This document shows positions 33,153 through 41,446 of a DNA stretch of 64,000 bases, piece after piece. Source of the DNA: Rhodospirillales bacterium (GTDB lineage: Bacteria; Pseudomonadota; Alphaproteobacteria; Micavibrionales; Micavibrionaceae). Position 1 is the first letter of the stretch, and each line of letters begins with the position of its first letter. Below the pieces are notes generated by a model that made no database searches, was not told where the DNA came from, and worked only from the letters and a program-made list of their open reading frames with translations. The stretch covers positions 70,581 through 134,580 of the forward strand of contig JACKIQ010000005.1 of the NCBI GenBank assembly GCA_020638365.1, in the 5' to 3' direction. The position numbers were made by a program, and so were the translations under genes.

Positions 33153-35189
33153 ATGTTTTTACACAATTCGCGCAACGGGCTGTTCAGGCTCCTGCTGGCG
33201 GCGGGAGCATTGACTGTGTGCGCATCGTGGGCAAAAGCTAAAAGCCACAGCCACAGCCCGTTTCTGACCGGGCCGCTGGGTCTGAACACGGTCCCGAGCG
33301 CACGCATGGACGAACCGGGCACCATAAGGACGGGAATCTCGACGCTCGCCCCATACATCCACACCCATATCGGGCTCCAGATCGCTGAACCGCTCTATAT
33401 AAACCTCCGCCAGACGGCAGAAATATCGAACCTCTGGGAATCCGCCGACCGCCTTGATCCCGGCCTCGATTTTAAACTCCGCCTCGCCCGGGAGCGTCCC
33501 TACACCCCGGAAGTAAGCATCGGCGTGCAATCAGCCCTCGGCGACAAACGAATGGCCGGGGAATATCTGGCCGTATCCAAACGCCTTGACGATTTCGACC
33601 TCACGGCCGGTCTGGGTTGGGGCCGCTACGGTTCGGCTGGACACATCCCCAACCCCTTGCGCGTCTTCGGCGGCCATTTCTCGGGAAACAGGAATCTGGA
33701 CGGCGAAACGAACAACGCTCCATACGACTGGTTTACCGGCGACGAAATCGGTATTTTCGGGGGGGTTGAGTATTTCACGCCTGTCGACGGGCTTTCCCTG
33801 AAATTCGACTTCGGCGCCGATGAGTACATCGCCGAACAATCCGCCTTCGGATATGCGAACGCATCACCGTGGTCCTTGGGCTTTTCCTATTCTCCGGCGG
33901 AATGGATGAGCGCTGGCATGGCCCTTCAGGGTGGCGAAAAAATCATGGGCCGCGTGAGCCTGCAAGCGAATCCCGCCAGCTGGCCGCTCCGCGACAGGGG
34001 AAAGGAACCGCCTGCTCCCTCGTACAGCCTTATGAAACCGCCCACAGAGAATCTGGCTTCGGCCGTCCTTAACCTGAGCGAGACCTCCACTACCCCCGCC
34101 CAGGTGGGAAACGCAACCCGCGCCCTTCTTTCTGAGCCGGGGGAAAACGTTCAGGCCGTGCAATTCCGGCTTATTTCTCTGGGGCTCCGCGGTCCGTCCG
34201 TTCGCCTCCTGCGCAAGGATTTTGAAAATGCCACAGGCCCGGAAAGGCAAGGCAGCCCGCAGGAAATCTGGTCCAACACCGAATTTAACGCCGCCTTCTC
34301 AGCGGACGAACCGAAAAACGAGATCCGGCAGAACCCCCGTATAACCTTATCGCAGCAAAACAAACTCAGCCTCGCCGAAGATGACACGGGCCTCCTTTTC
34401 CGCTCATCCCTGCTGGCGCATGCACAGGCGCCCGAGCTTCTGGGCATCATGACGGTCGGCGGCGCGTTTCGCCTGAATATCGCCGACAATCTCGCTCAGC
34501 TTGAATACACTCGCCAGCCCTCGCTCTTTCCCGTCCGCGGAGACGAAGGTCTTTTTGCCGCCCGCACACTGTCCCTTGATTCTCTGTACGTAACGGCGCC
34601 ACACAGCTTCACACCGGAAATCCACGCGGCGCTGACAGCCGGATATCTGGAAGAAATGTATGCCGGGATAGGTGGCGAATTTATAGTCCGTCCCTTCCGC
34701 TCACGCTTCGCCCTTGGCGCGGAACTCTGGGAAACATATAAGCGCGATCCTCTGACCGCTCTAAATCTGGGCCTGACCGGAGAGATCGGCCTAACCGGGC
34801 ACATCAACGCATGGTACGACTGGCCGGGGCAGGACGTAACGCTCTTTGCCCGCGCCGGGCGTTTCCTCGGCGGAGATTACGGGGTAACAGGCGGACTTGA
34901 AAAAGACTTTGAAAACGGCGCACAACTGAAGGGTTTTCTAACCCTGACAAACGATTCAGACTCCGATCTGCATGGCAACAGGGCGCAAGCCTTCCATGGC
35001 GTAAGTCTCTCCCTGCCTCTTGGAAGCGCGCCGTATATCCCCGATGGCAGCACGCTTGATGTCAGCGCGAACCCTCTCGCTCGCAACGCCGGTCAAAACC
35101 TTGAGAAACCCGTCAGCCTGTATGACCTGACCAAACCTTTCGCCTTCGACCATATGGCCCGAAACTGGAACGACATAATAGGAAACTAG
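33153..35189 (+). CDS. YjbH-family outer-membrane protein
   Basis: A 678-residue exported protein with a signal peptide (cleavage near residue 29, after AKA). The family pattern GPLGLNTVPSARMDEPGTIRTG near 39-60, many alternating beta-strands ending in aromatic residues, and the total length fit the YjbH family of outer-membrane proteins linked to exopolysaccharide secretion. The middle (about 280-400) has a Pro-rich, less structured insert. The stop overlaps the stop of the converging downstream gene at a shared CTAG. No other yjb-type gene is adjacent. Confidence 0.75.
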   Translation: MFLHNSRNGLFRLLLAAGALTVCASWAKAKSHSHSPFLTGPLGLNTVPSARMDEPGTIRTGISTLAPYIHTHIGLQIAEPLYINLRQTAEISNLWESADRLDPGLDFKLRLARERPYTPEVSIGVQSALGDKRMAGEYLAVSKRLDDFDLTAGLGWGRYGSAGHIPNPLRVFGGHFSGNRNLDGETNNAPYDWFTGDEIGIFGGVEYFTPVDGLSLKFDFGADEYIAEQSAFGYANASPWSLGFSYSPAEWMSAGMALQGGEKIMGRVSLQANPASWPLRDRGKEPPAPSYSLMKPPTENLASAVLNLSETSTTPAQVGNATRALLSEPGENVQAVQFRLISLGLRGPSVRLLRKDFENATGPERQGSPQEIWSNTEFNAAFSADEPKNEIRQNPRITLSQQNKLSLAEDDTGLLFRSSLLAHAQAPELLGIMTVGGAFRLNIADNLAQLEYTRQPSLFPVRGDEGLFAARTLSLDSLYVTAPHSFTPEIHAALTAGYLEEMYAGIGGEFIVRPFRSRFALGAELWETYKRDPLTALNLGLTGEIGLTGHINAWYDWPGQDVTLFARAGRFLGGDYGVTGGLEKDFENGAQLKGFLTLTNDSDSDLHGNRAQAFHGVSLSLPLGSAPYIPDGSTLDVSANPLARNAGQNLEKPVSLYDLTKPFAFDHMARNWNDIIGN

Positions 35190-36181
35190 GGCGTAAAATC
35201 GTCCGGAGTAAAATCGACGCCCCGCCCTTTCGGCTCATAGGGCTGGACGAACACCCGGTCATGGTAGCGCTCAGGGATAAACGCTGCCAACTCCGGCGAA
35301 ACGGTGAGGATTCCCTCCTGCACGAACCGCTCCTTGTTCATCGCCAGAAGATGCTGATCGGCGGGATAAACATAATTCGCCATCATGCCGTGCGCGAGCT
35401 CCAGATCAAGGCGGCTGTCCTGGTTGTCCGGGCGGATCGCGGCCAGCATCGCCCCCATCCCGGCCATATGAAAAGTCTGCACCGGATCGTTGCTCCGGAA
35501 AATCCCGCCATTCGCGCCCTGAACGGGCATCAGGTAATCGAACACATGGTCCGTTAATTCCTCGCCGTTCAGCGTTACATTTGCCCCCTGTTCGTTCAGC
35601 CAGCTCGCAAACCCCTTATTCCCCGCCCGTAAAGGCGAGAGGGTGGAAAGAACCGCATCCGGGGATTGCCCGTAAACGAAGGAATGAACATTGCCGATCA
35701 GCGTTTCCCCCGCCTTCGGGAAGTTCGAGGAAATGGTATAGGGCACGACCACTCTGGCCGCACCGCCCAGCGCAACGATGGGCGATTTCAAAATCGGCTT
35801 GATACGCTCGGGCAATTGCGGACGGTCGTTCCAGTACGTATACACGACCGACGTAGGAAACCAGCGCCCGTCCTCGTCCTGTACCGCCATCGCCATGGCC
35901 ACCTTGTTGGTGCCGTGATCACCAAGCCTCTCGACAAGCTGCTCATGCCTTTTTGGGGCGTGAACGGCATCGAACAGCCGCTGGTGGATTCCGCCAAAAT
36001 GCTCATCCTGCGAGAGAACGACAAACTGCTGCTCGGGGGAAATCCGCGCGATCGCCGCCTTGAAGGTATCACGGTCATCGTCACCCAGAAGATGTTTCTT
36101 CGGTGCAAGCTCTTCATAGATCGCCACGGCCTGACCGAGGCTCAGCTCACTTGTATCACCCGGAGGTAAAGAATCCAGCAT
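35186..36181 (-). CDS. Hypothetical protein (331 aa)
   Basis: A 331-residue soluble protein. The start at 36181 (MLDSLPPGD) has GGGG upstream; the longer frame from 36241 adds a poorly coding leader. It has an N-terminal helical region, then mixed alpha/beta sequence with several PYTISSNFPKAG- and GANGGIFRSND-like loops. No signal peptide, metal site or nucleotide motif is recognised. The tail is Pro/Asp-rich. It is convergent with the YjbH gene. Function unknown. Confidence 0.6.
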   Translation of the reverse strand: MLDSLPPGDTSELSLGQAVAIYEELAPKKHLLGDDDRDTFKAAIARISPEQQFVVLSQDEHFGGIHQRLFDAVHAPKRHEQLVERLGDHGTNKVAMAMAVQDEDGRWFPTSVVYTYWNDRPQLPERIKPILKSPIVALGGAARVVVPYTISSNFPKAGETLIGNVHSFVYGQSPDAVLSTLSPLRAGNKGFASWLNEQGANVTLNGEELTDHVFDYLMPVQGANGGIFRSNDPVQTFHMAGMGAMLAAIRPDNQDSRLDLELAHGMMANYVYPADQHLLAMNKERFVQEGILTVSPELAAFIPERYHDRVFVQPYEPKGRGVDFTPDDFTP

Positions 36182-36296
36182 TACGCGCCCCGCTCTGAAA
36201 ATTTTATTCCCTAACAAACAGCATAGCAAAAAGGACGTCAATTATTTGATAATTTGCTGCTTTGCATCATAAAAAACGGCTAAAAAAAACGGGCCT

Positions 36297-36695
36297 CTAT
36301 GACTTCAACAGCGACCGCAAGCCTTCAACATCAGACTTCCAAGCTTCAAAATCCTCGCTCTCCTCCCAAAGCTCCCTCAACTCGGAGTCCTCGGAAAGTA
36401 CGGCATCCAGCGCCTTTAAAGCTTTCGTCCGCAGAGGTTCGACATCAACAGGTTGCGCATTTGAAACCCATTCCGCAAGCTCTTTCGGCAAACAATCGCG
36501 CCCCTTGCCCATCAAAGCCGCAATCACTTCAGCCGCCGCCAGCGCTTCACTGCCTTCATCCGCATCAACCTCCAACCCCGGAACAACATCAAGCGCCTGT
36601 TCGACTGACGAGATATCGCCCCCCTCTTCGGTAAGGCCGAAAACCCAGTCCAAAGCGGTATCATTCTCAAAACTTCCATGTCCCCATGCGCCCAT
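36297..36695 (-). CDS. DUF4259-type protein
   Basis: A 132-residue soluble acidic protein starting MGAWGHGSFENDTALDW, the hallmark opening of DUF4259 proteins. Start chosen at 36695 because GGGGAGGAG lies at ideal spacing. The rest is helical with many Glu and Leu. DUF4259 members are widespread small proteins of unknown function and are often found near toxin or immunity genes. Nothing of that kind is adjacent here. Confidence 0.75.
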   Translation of the reverse strand: MGAWGHGSFENDTALDWVFGLTEEGGDISSVEQALDVVPGLEVDADEGSEALAAAEVIAALMGKGRDCLPKELAEWVSNAQPVDVEPLRTKALKALDAVLSEDSELRELWEESEDFEAWKSDVEGLRSLLKS

Positions 36696-36784
36696 AACAA
36701 CTCCTCCCCTGAAAATTCCCTGTTTATATTTCAACAATAAACCGGAGTAAGCAACCAATACTGAATACTAAGTTGATGACAAAT

Positions 36785-36811
36785 AAAAAACCGCCCGAAG
36801 GCGGCTTTTTC
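36785..36811. terminator. Intrinsic terminator (both strands)
   Basis: CCGCC/GGCGG stem with a CGAA loop flanked by AAAAAA and CTTTTT. It works on either strand. On the minus strand it would end the candidate sRNA; on the plus strand no gene leads into it. Confidence 0.75.
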
Positions 36812-36970
36812 AGTTCGCTTTTTTTATGTTTGGTTTGGAGGTTGCCCAATTCCTTGGGTTCTTCTTAATCCCGTCGCGCCCCCGGTAAGATCGTAATTGG
36901 GTTACATCTTTTTCATCGGTTCAGGAGCTGAATATAAAAGGCCTTGCCCTACTCAATTCCATAATCCCAT
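36785..36970 (-). ncRNA. Candidate small RNA between rluD and DUF4259 gene
   Basis: This gap has no ORF. On the minus strand a promoter (TTGCAA/TATCAT at 36977-37006) is followed by about 185 bases that can fold, including AACCCAATT...AATTGGG and CCCAAGGAATTGGG hairpins, and end in a strong terminator. A CCTCC stretch in the 3' part could pair with ribosome-binding sites, as in some alphaproteobacterial sRNAs. It is not a match to 6S RNA or another family I know. Confidence 0.4.
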
Positions 36971-36976
36971 ATCTTT

Positions 36977-37006
36977 ATGATAGATAAAATTTTATGTAAA
37001 TTGCAA
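36977..37006 (-). promoter_or_regulatory. Candidate sRNA promoter
   Basis: On the minus strand TTGCAA (37001-37006), 18 bases, TATCAT (36977-36982), four and five of six matches to consensus. Confidence 0.4.
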
Positions 37007-37012
37007 ACTTCT

Positions 37013-38035
37013 TTATTCTTCAAGCATTTTCAAGAGGTTACAGAAGTCCTCGGGAGGCTCGATTTCAAATTCCAGCGCCGTTTCCGTTCGCGGATGGATA
37101 AATTCGATGGCAGCGGCATGCAGCGCTTGCCGGGAAAAATTACATATTTTTTCAATGATTTCAGTCTCATATCCGGCCTTCTTAAGCTTAGAACTCAAGG
37201 CCGTCCGCTGCGGCCCGTAAAGCGGGTCCCCCACCAAGGGATAGCCCAGAAGCTGCATATGCACCCGGATCTGGTGCGTCCGTCCGGTTTCCAGTTGGCA
37301 TTGGACCAGCGAACACGCCTCCCCGTAACGCTCGGTGACGAAGTAATGCGTCCGCGCATCCCGCAAATTCGTCCCCCGGATACTCATCTTCAGGCGGCTG
37401 ACTTTGTCCCGCCCGATCGGCTGGTCGATCACCCCCTTGATCGGCATGGGTACGCCCAGTACGACCGCAAAATACGTGCGGCTCAGGCTCCGCTCAGAAA
37501 GCTGCGCAGCCAGATGCCGGTGCGCCTTGTCGTTCTTCGCCACGATCATCAGCCCGCTTGTATCCTTATCAAGGCGATGCACGATCCCCGGCCGCACCAC
37601 CCCGCCGATCCCCGACAGGCTGTCCGCGCAGTGATGCAACAGCGCGTTGACCAACGTCCCGCTCCAGTTCCCCGCGCCGGGATGCACGACCATTCCCGCC
37701 GCCTTGTTAATCACCAGCAGATCCTCGTCCTCGTAAACGATATCGAGCGGAATATTCTCGGCCGCCGGGACGCTGGGCACGGGCGCAGGCATGACGATAC
37801 GCACATGATCCCCCGCCTCCAGCTTGCGCGAGGCGGAACCCAGAGCATCCCCGTTAATGCTGACCTGCCCTTCCTCGATCAGCGCCTGAATGCGCGTCCG
37901 CGAAAGCTCCGGGGACAACGCCGCCAGCGCCTTGTCCGCACGCTGCCCGGCCTGCTCTTCGGGGAGAGTAAGTTCAAGAACTTCCCCGCCGGACTGTTCC
38001 TCCTCGGCAGGATCGTCGGAAATCAGATCATTCAT
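37013..38035 (-). CDS. rluD: 23S rRNA pseudouridine synthase RluD
   Basis: A 340-residue pseudouridine synthase that modifies U1911, U1915 and U1917 in helix 69 of 23S rRNA. An N-terminal S4 RNA-binding domain (KALAALSPELSRTRIQALIEEGQV, about 35-90) precedes the catalytic domain with the active-site Asp in RLDKDTSGLMIVAKN near 155 and the closing GRTHQIRVHMQLLGYPLVGDPLYG near 245. The ATG at 38035 is preferred to the TTG two codons upstream. The hypothetical secreted-protein gene lies just upstream on the same strand, 11 bases away, so they may be coexpressed. Confidence 0.9.
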   Translation of the reverse strand: MNDLISDDPAEEEQSGGEVLELTLPEEQAGQRADKALAALSPELSRTRIQALIEEGQVSINGDALGSASRKLEAGDHVRIVMPAPVPSVPAAENIPLDIVYEDEDLLVINKAAGMVVHPGAGNWSGTLVNALLHHCADSLSGIGGVVRPGIVHRLDKDTSGLMIVAKNDKAHRHLAAQLSERSLSRTYFAVVLGVPMPIKGVIDQPIGRDKVSRLKMSIRGTNLRDARTHYFVTERYGEACSLVQCQLETGRTHQIRVHMQLLGYPLVGDPLYGPQRTALSSKLKKAGYETEIIEKICNFSRQALHAAAIEFIHPRTETALEFEIEPPEDFCNLLKMLEE

Positions 38036-38046
38036 AACCAATTACT

Positions 38047-39723
38047 CTAGGGCAGCACCGCTTCGGGTTTAACGCACGGGTCCTTATACTCTTCCGGCCC
38101 GTTTCCTGCAAACACCCATCCATCAAGCGTCGTGCGCGGCAAATCCGCCTCGTCTCCGGCCTCGGCCTCCGCTCCTTCCTTGCTCTCGACTGACTCGCTT
38201 ACCTTCTTGTTTAAAAGCGCCAGCCCCGAAAGCGAGCGCTCAGGTACGCTGGCATCGGACAAGGACGTTTTTTCCATAGGAGAATCCGCAGGCAAGGTCC
38301 CGATCGTCACCTCCGCCCCCGGCAATCCGGCCTTGGTCAGCACCGCTTGATCCGGCATACCCGCATCATCCGCGCCCTCCGCAGGCTCGGAAAAAGCCCC
38401 CTGATCGTTCATCCCGGCAAATTTCTGGTAAATCTCCGCATACGGCGTCTCCGCGCTCCCGGCAATCAGGTAACGCCGATCCGCGCTTAAAACCATCTGA
38501 AAACCGCGCGCCCCATACCCTTTGAAATAGCTTTCCCCCGTAAGCGTCACGCCCCGCGGATCAACGACAAGCATGTGCAGATAATCCATCTTCCCGATAA
38601 TCGTCCCGTCATCTTCCATAAGGGGGACCTTCGGCGCATCGGGATCTTTTACCTCGGGAGCGGTGGCCTGCATCATAAGTGCGATCAGCCCGTCTTCATG
38701 CACGGCCAGATCGACCCCTGAATAATCGTAGCCGCCCGTGTAAAAACGCTGCCACATGACGCGCCCGCTTGAGGCTTCGATCAGCATAAGCCAGCCGCCG
38801 GCGTGTCCGCCGTCCGTTGGCAAGGCATCGCCGGCAGCCAGAATATACTCTTTCATATAAATTGCGGAACGCTTGAGCCGGGACTGCAATCCGCGCGAAA
38901 AAGGCTGCTGCCATTCCATCATCGCGTCCGGCCCCAGCCGCATGACCCAACCCGACTTCTTTTGCCCGTCATAGCTCACATACCCGGTAACGAAGATCGC
39001 CTCGCCCTGCTCCTCCCCGAATAACGCGGATGATACACCCAGAATCTCGGCATCCGCCCCCATCACGTAAGCCCGGCTGACGAGCGTCTTGCCCGAAGAA
39101 ACATCGAGAATATGCACCTCAGGACTGTGCGTAATGACAGGTTTCTCCGCGGTGCCGCCAGCCTTCACCTCGCTCACGGCGATAATAAGCCGCTTCCCGT
39201 CCGGGCTGAGAGCCATATCCATTCCCACAAACTGCTTCCCCTTTTCGCGGATCACCTTCTGTGTTTTGAACATGCCCTGCGCGTCGAAAAAACCGATCCA
39301 GACCGTCTTGCCCTCGCCGCGATGATTCCGGTTAACCATCAGCGCGATCCGGTCCTCCCCGGTTTTCAGGATTTTAACGACCGCCTCAACCGAACTGACA
39401 TTATGAAATTTCTCCCAGAGTTCCTGCCCGCGCTTATCATAAGCGGTCAGCATGACAACCGGATGCACGCCGGCAAGCGGAACCATTTCGCCTGCGGCAA
39501 GCGTCACGCCCGCCCCCATATCTGCCACGGACTTGAACGCTTCCTGCCTCTGCCCTTCGCCCTTCACGGTTTCCCATATACTGTAAGACCCGAAGCTCGG
39601 CTCGAACAGGCTCGTCACCATCTCGAAATTCGCCGCGCACAATTCCTGCGCACGCGCGGGCAAAACGGCACACATAAGAAAAAGACAGGCAAGAAAAAGC
39701 GTCGGGACAATTCTGTTGAGCAT
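38047..39723 (-). CDS. Secreted propeller-like protein of unknown function
   Basis: A 558-residue exported protein with a signal peptide cleaved after ARA (near residue 25). The mature part up to about 420 has repeated four-stranded blades with patterns such as SPDGKRLIIAVS, GWLMLIEASSGRVMW and LSADRRYLIAG, typical of beta-propellers. The C-terminal 130 residues are acidic and Ala/Glu-rich, probably disordered. A few cysteines sit at both ends of the mature chain. I cannot assign a function. It is next to rluD but unlikely to be related in function. Confidence 0.65.
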   Translation of the reverse strand: MLNRIVPTLFLACLFLMCAVLPARAQELCAANFEMVTSLFEPSFGSYSIWETVKGEGQRQEAFKSVADMGAGVTLAAGEMVPLAGVHPVVMLTAYDKRGQELWEKFHNVSSVEAVVKILKTGEDRIALMVNRNHRGEGKTVWIGFFDAQGMFKTQKVIREKGKQFVGMDMALSPDGKRLIIAVSEVKAGGTAEKPVITHSPEVHILDVSSGKTLVSRAYVMGADAEILGVSSALFGEEQGEAIFVTGYVSYDGQKKSGWVMRLGPDAMMEWQQPFSRGLQSRLKRSAIYMKEYILAAGDALPTDGGHAGGWLMLIEASSGRVMWQRFYTGGYDYSGVDLAVHEDGLIALMMQATAPEVKDPDAPKVPLMEDDGTIIGKMDYLHMLVVDPRGVTLTGESYFKGYGARGFQMVLSADRRYLIAGSAETPYAEIYQKFAGMNDQGAFSEPAEGADDAGMPDQAVLTKAGLPGAEVTIGTLPADSPMEKTSLSDASVPERSLSGLALLNKKVSESVESKEGAEAEAGDEADLPRTTLDGWVFAGNGPEEYKDPCVKPEAVLP

Positions 39724-39734
39724 TCGGATTCACG

Positions 39735-39784
39735 AGTCTAGAATCAACCACTTAAAGTCTAGAACCCGGCATATTAAAAGTCTA
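39735..39784. repeat. AGTCTAGAA direct repeats in divergent promoter
   Basis: AGTCTAGAA at 39735-39743 and 39756-39764, and AGTCTA at 39779-39784, spaced 21 and 23 bases, that is two helical turns. They occupy the 60-base gap between divergent genes and suggest binding of a regulator to one DNA face. Confidence 0.5.
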
Positions 39785-40812
39785 TGAAAGTTCTGATTAT
39801 ATCCGATGCGTGGCACCCGCAAATCAACGGGGTGGTTCGGACATACGAATATCTCTCTCAGGAACTGAAAAATCTGGATGTAGATGTTCAGGTCTTCGGT
39901 CCCGCGCATTTTCCGGCAACCCTTCCGATGCCCTTTTATCAGGAAATACGCCTTGCACTTTTGCCTTACAAACGCCTGAAGCGCCTGATTGAGGAATTTG
40001 CCCCCGACAAAATCCACATTGCCACCGAAGGTCCGTTAGGATGGGCGGGAAGGCGTTATTGCCTGCGCCACGACTTCCCCTTCACAACCTCCTACCATAC
40101 GCAGTTTCCCGATTATATCGCTCGCCGCTTTGCTTGGCTGATCCCGCCCCTCTACCGGGCGGCACATCAACGCGCGATCGCCTTTATCCGTAAATTCCAC
40201 AACGCTTCGTCGACCATGATGGTCTCGACGGCAAGCCTCGAAGAACAACTCAGAAGCTGGGACATAACGGCGCCGATGAAACGCCTCTCGCGGGGTGTTG
40301 ACACGAACCTGTTCAAACCCGGACCGAAAACGCTTTTTGCAAACCTGAAACGCCCTGTGGCTTTGTATGTCGGCCGTCTGGCCATCGAAAAAAACCTTGA
40401 GGATTTTCTGAACATGCCGTGGGGTGGTTCGAAGGTCGTGGTAGGCGACGGTCCACTGCGCTCCCGCCTGACCCGTGATTACCCGGAAACCCTCTTTACC
40501 GGATCAAAACAGGGGCGCGATCTGGCCGATCATTTTCGATCCGCAGACGTCTTCGTTTTCCCCTCAAAAACAGATACGTTTGGGATCGTATTGATTGAAG
40601 CAATGGCCTGTGGCCTGCCCGTTTCAGCCTACAATGTAATGGGGCCTAAAGATATCGTAATTAGGCCCGAACTGGGCGCACTGGATGACTTTTCTCTTGA
40701 AAAAGCGGCCTGCCTGGCCCTCGAACGCGGCGACCCGCAGGAATGTATAAAATATATAAAAAGCAATTATGTATGGAAAAACGCGGCCCTTCAGTTCCTA
40801 GAGGCGCTTTGA
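39784..40812 (+). CDS. GT4 glycosyltransferase, probable mannosyltransferase
   Basis: A 342-residue GT-B glycosyltransferase of family 4. The N-terminal domain opens with ISDAWHPQINGVVRTYEYL, the pattern of GDP-mannose-dependent mannosyltransferases. The acceptor-side YHTQFPDYIARR occurs near 95. In the C-terminal domain VGRLAIEKN near 195 and the nucleotide-sugar-binding PSKTDTFGIVLIEAMACGLPV near 260 (the E-x7-E motif) are intact. It probably adds mannose or a similar sugar to a lipid acceptor at the cytoplasmic face of the membrane. No ribosome site is seen at the ATG. Confidence 0.85.
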   Translation: MKVLIISDAWHPQINGVVRTYEYLSQELKNLDVDVQVFGPAHFPATLPMPFYQEIRLALLPYKRLKRLIEEFAPDKIHIATEGPLGWAGRRYCLRHDFPFTTSYHTQFPDYIARRFAWLIPPLYRAAHQRAIAFIRKFHNASSTMMVSTASLEEQLRSWDITAPMKRLSRGVDTNLFKPGPKTLFANLKRPVALYVGRLAIEKNLEDFLNMPWGGSKVVVGDGPLRSRLTRDYPETLFTGSKQGRDLADHFRSADVFVFPSKTDTFGIVLIEAMACGLPVSAYNVMGPKDIVIRPELGALDDFSLEKAACLALERGDPQECIKYIKSNYVWKNAALQFLEAL

Positions 40813-40914
40813 AAAAGTTTTGCGGAATAATTTCGGTTTTTTATGTTTGCACTTGGCCACCCTTCCCCCCTAATATCCAGTTTTTATTATAGAAGGCAAA
40901 TATAGAGCAGGGGT

Positions 40915-41277
40915 ATGGCCAAGATTCTACTTGCTGAAGACGACGAAGCAATGCTGAACTTCCTTGAAATCGCCCTTCGGCGCGCAGGACACGATGTTTT
41001 GCCCGCTCTGGACGGCATCGAAGCGCTCGAAGCCATGGAAGAAGGGGAAGAGTTTGACCTCCTGTTAACGGACATCGTCATGCCGGGGATAGACGGTATA
41101 GAACTTGCACAAAAAGCCTTGGAAATCCAACCCGACCTGAAGGTTATGTTCATCACCGGATTCGCGGCTCTGGCCGTAAGCGGTTCCGGTATCGAAGCGG
41201 ACGAGACAAAGATTCTCTCAAAGCCCTTTCACCTCAGCGACCTCGTCAACCGCATCGAAGAACTTCTGGCCGCATAA
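40915..41277 (+). CDS. cpdR: CpdR-like response regulator
   Basis: A 120-residue receiver domain matching CpdR, the alphaproteobacterial adaptor that localises the ClpXP protease when unphosphorylated. Signatures: LLAEDDEAMLNFL near 5, phospho-Asp in LLTDIVMPGIDG near 53, the CpdR-typical KVMFITGFAALAV near 78 and SKPFHLSDLV near 100. AGGGGT precedes the ATG. In known systems CckA and ChpT phosphorylate it; a CckA-like kinase lies in this window. Confidence 0.85.
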   Translation: MAKILLAEDDEAMLNFLEIALRRAGHDVLPALDGIEALEAMEEGEEFDLLLTDIVMPGIDGIELAQKALEIQPDLKVMFITGFAALAVSGSGIEADETKILSKPFHLSDLVNRIEELLAA

Positions 41278-41361
41278 GCCACTGTTTTACTTTAAAAATT
41301 AAGCTTTTTATTTTTAAAGAATATAGAACAGGCCCTAAATTAACAATAAACAGTGTTTTAT

Positions 41362-41391
41362 TTGCGTTATAGCAGCAAAGTTAACTATAAT
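41362..41391 (+). promoter_or_regulatory. Promoter for the 41447 gene
   Basis: TTGCGT (41362-41367), 18 bases, perfect TATAAT (41386-41391). It lies 55 bases before the ATG. Confidence 0.5.
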
Positions 41392-41446
41392 ATCCTTAAA
41401 ATAAAACATACTCGATTGTTGAAATAACAACAACGCGAAGGGTGGC

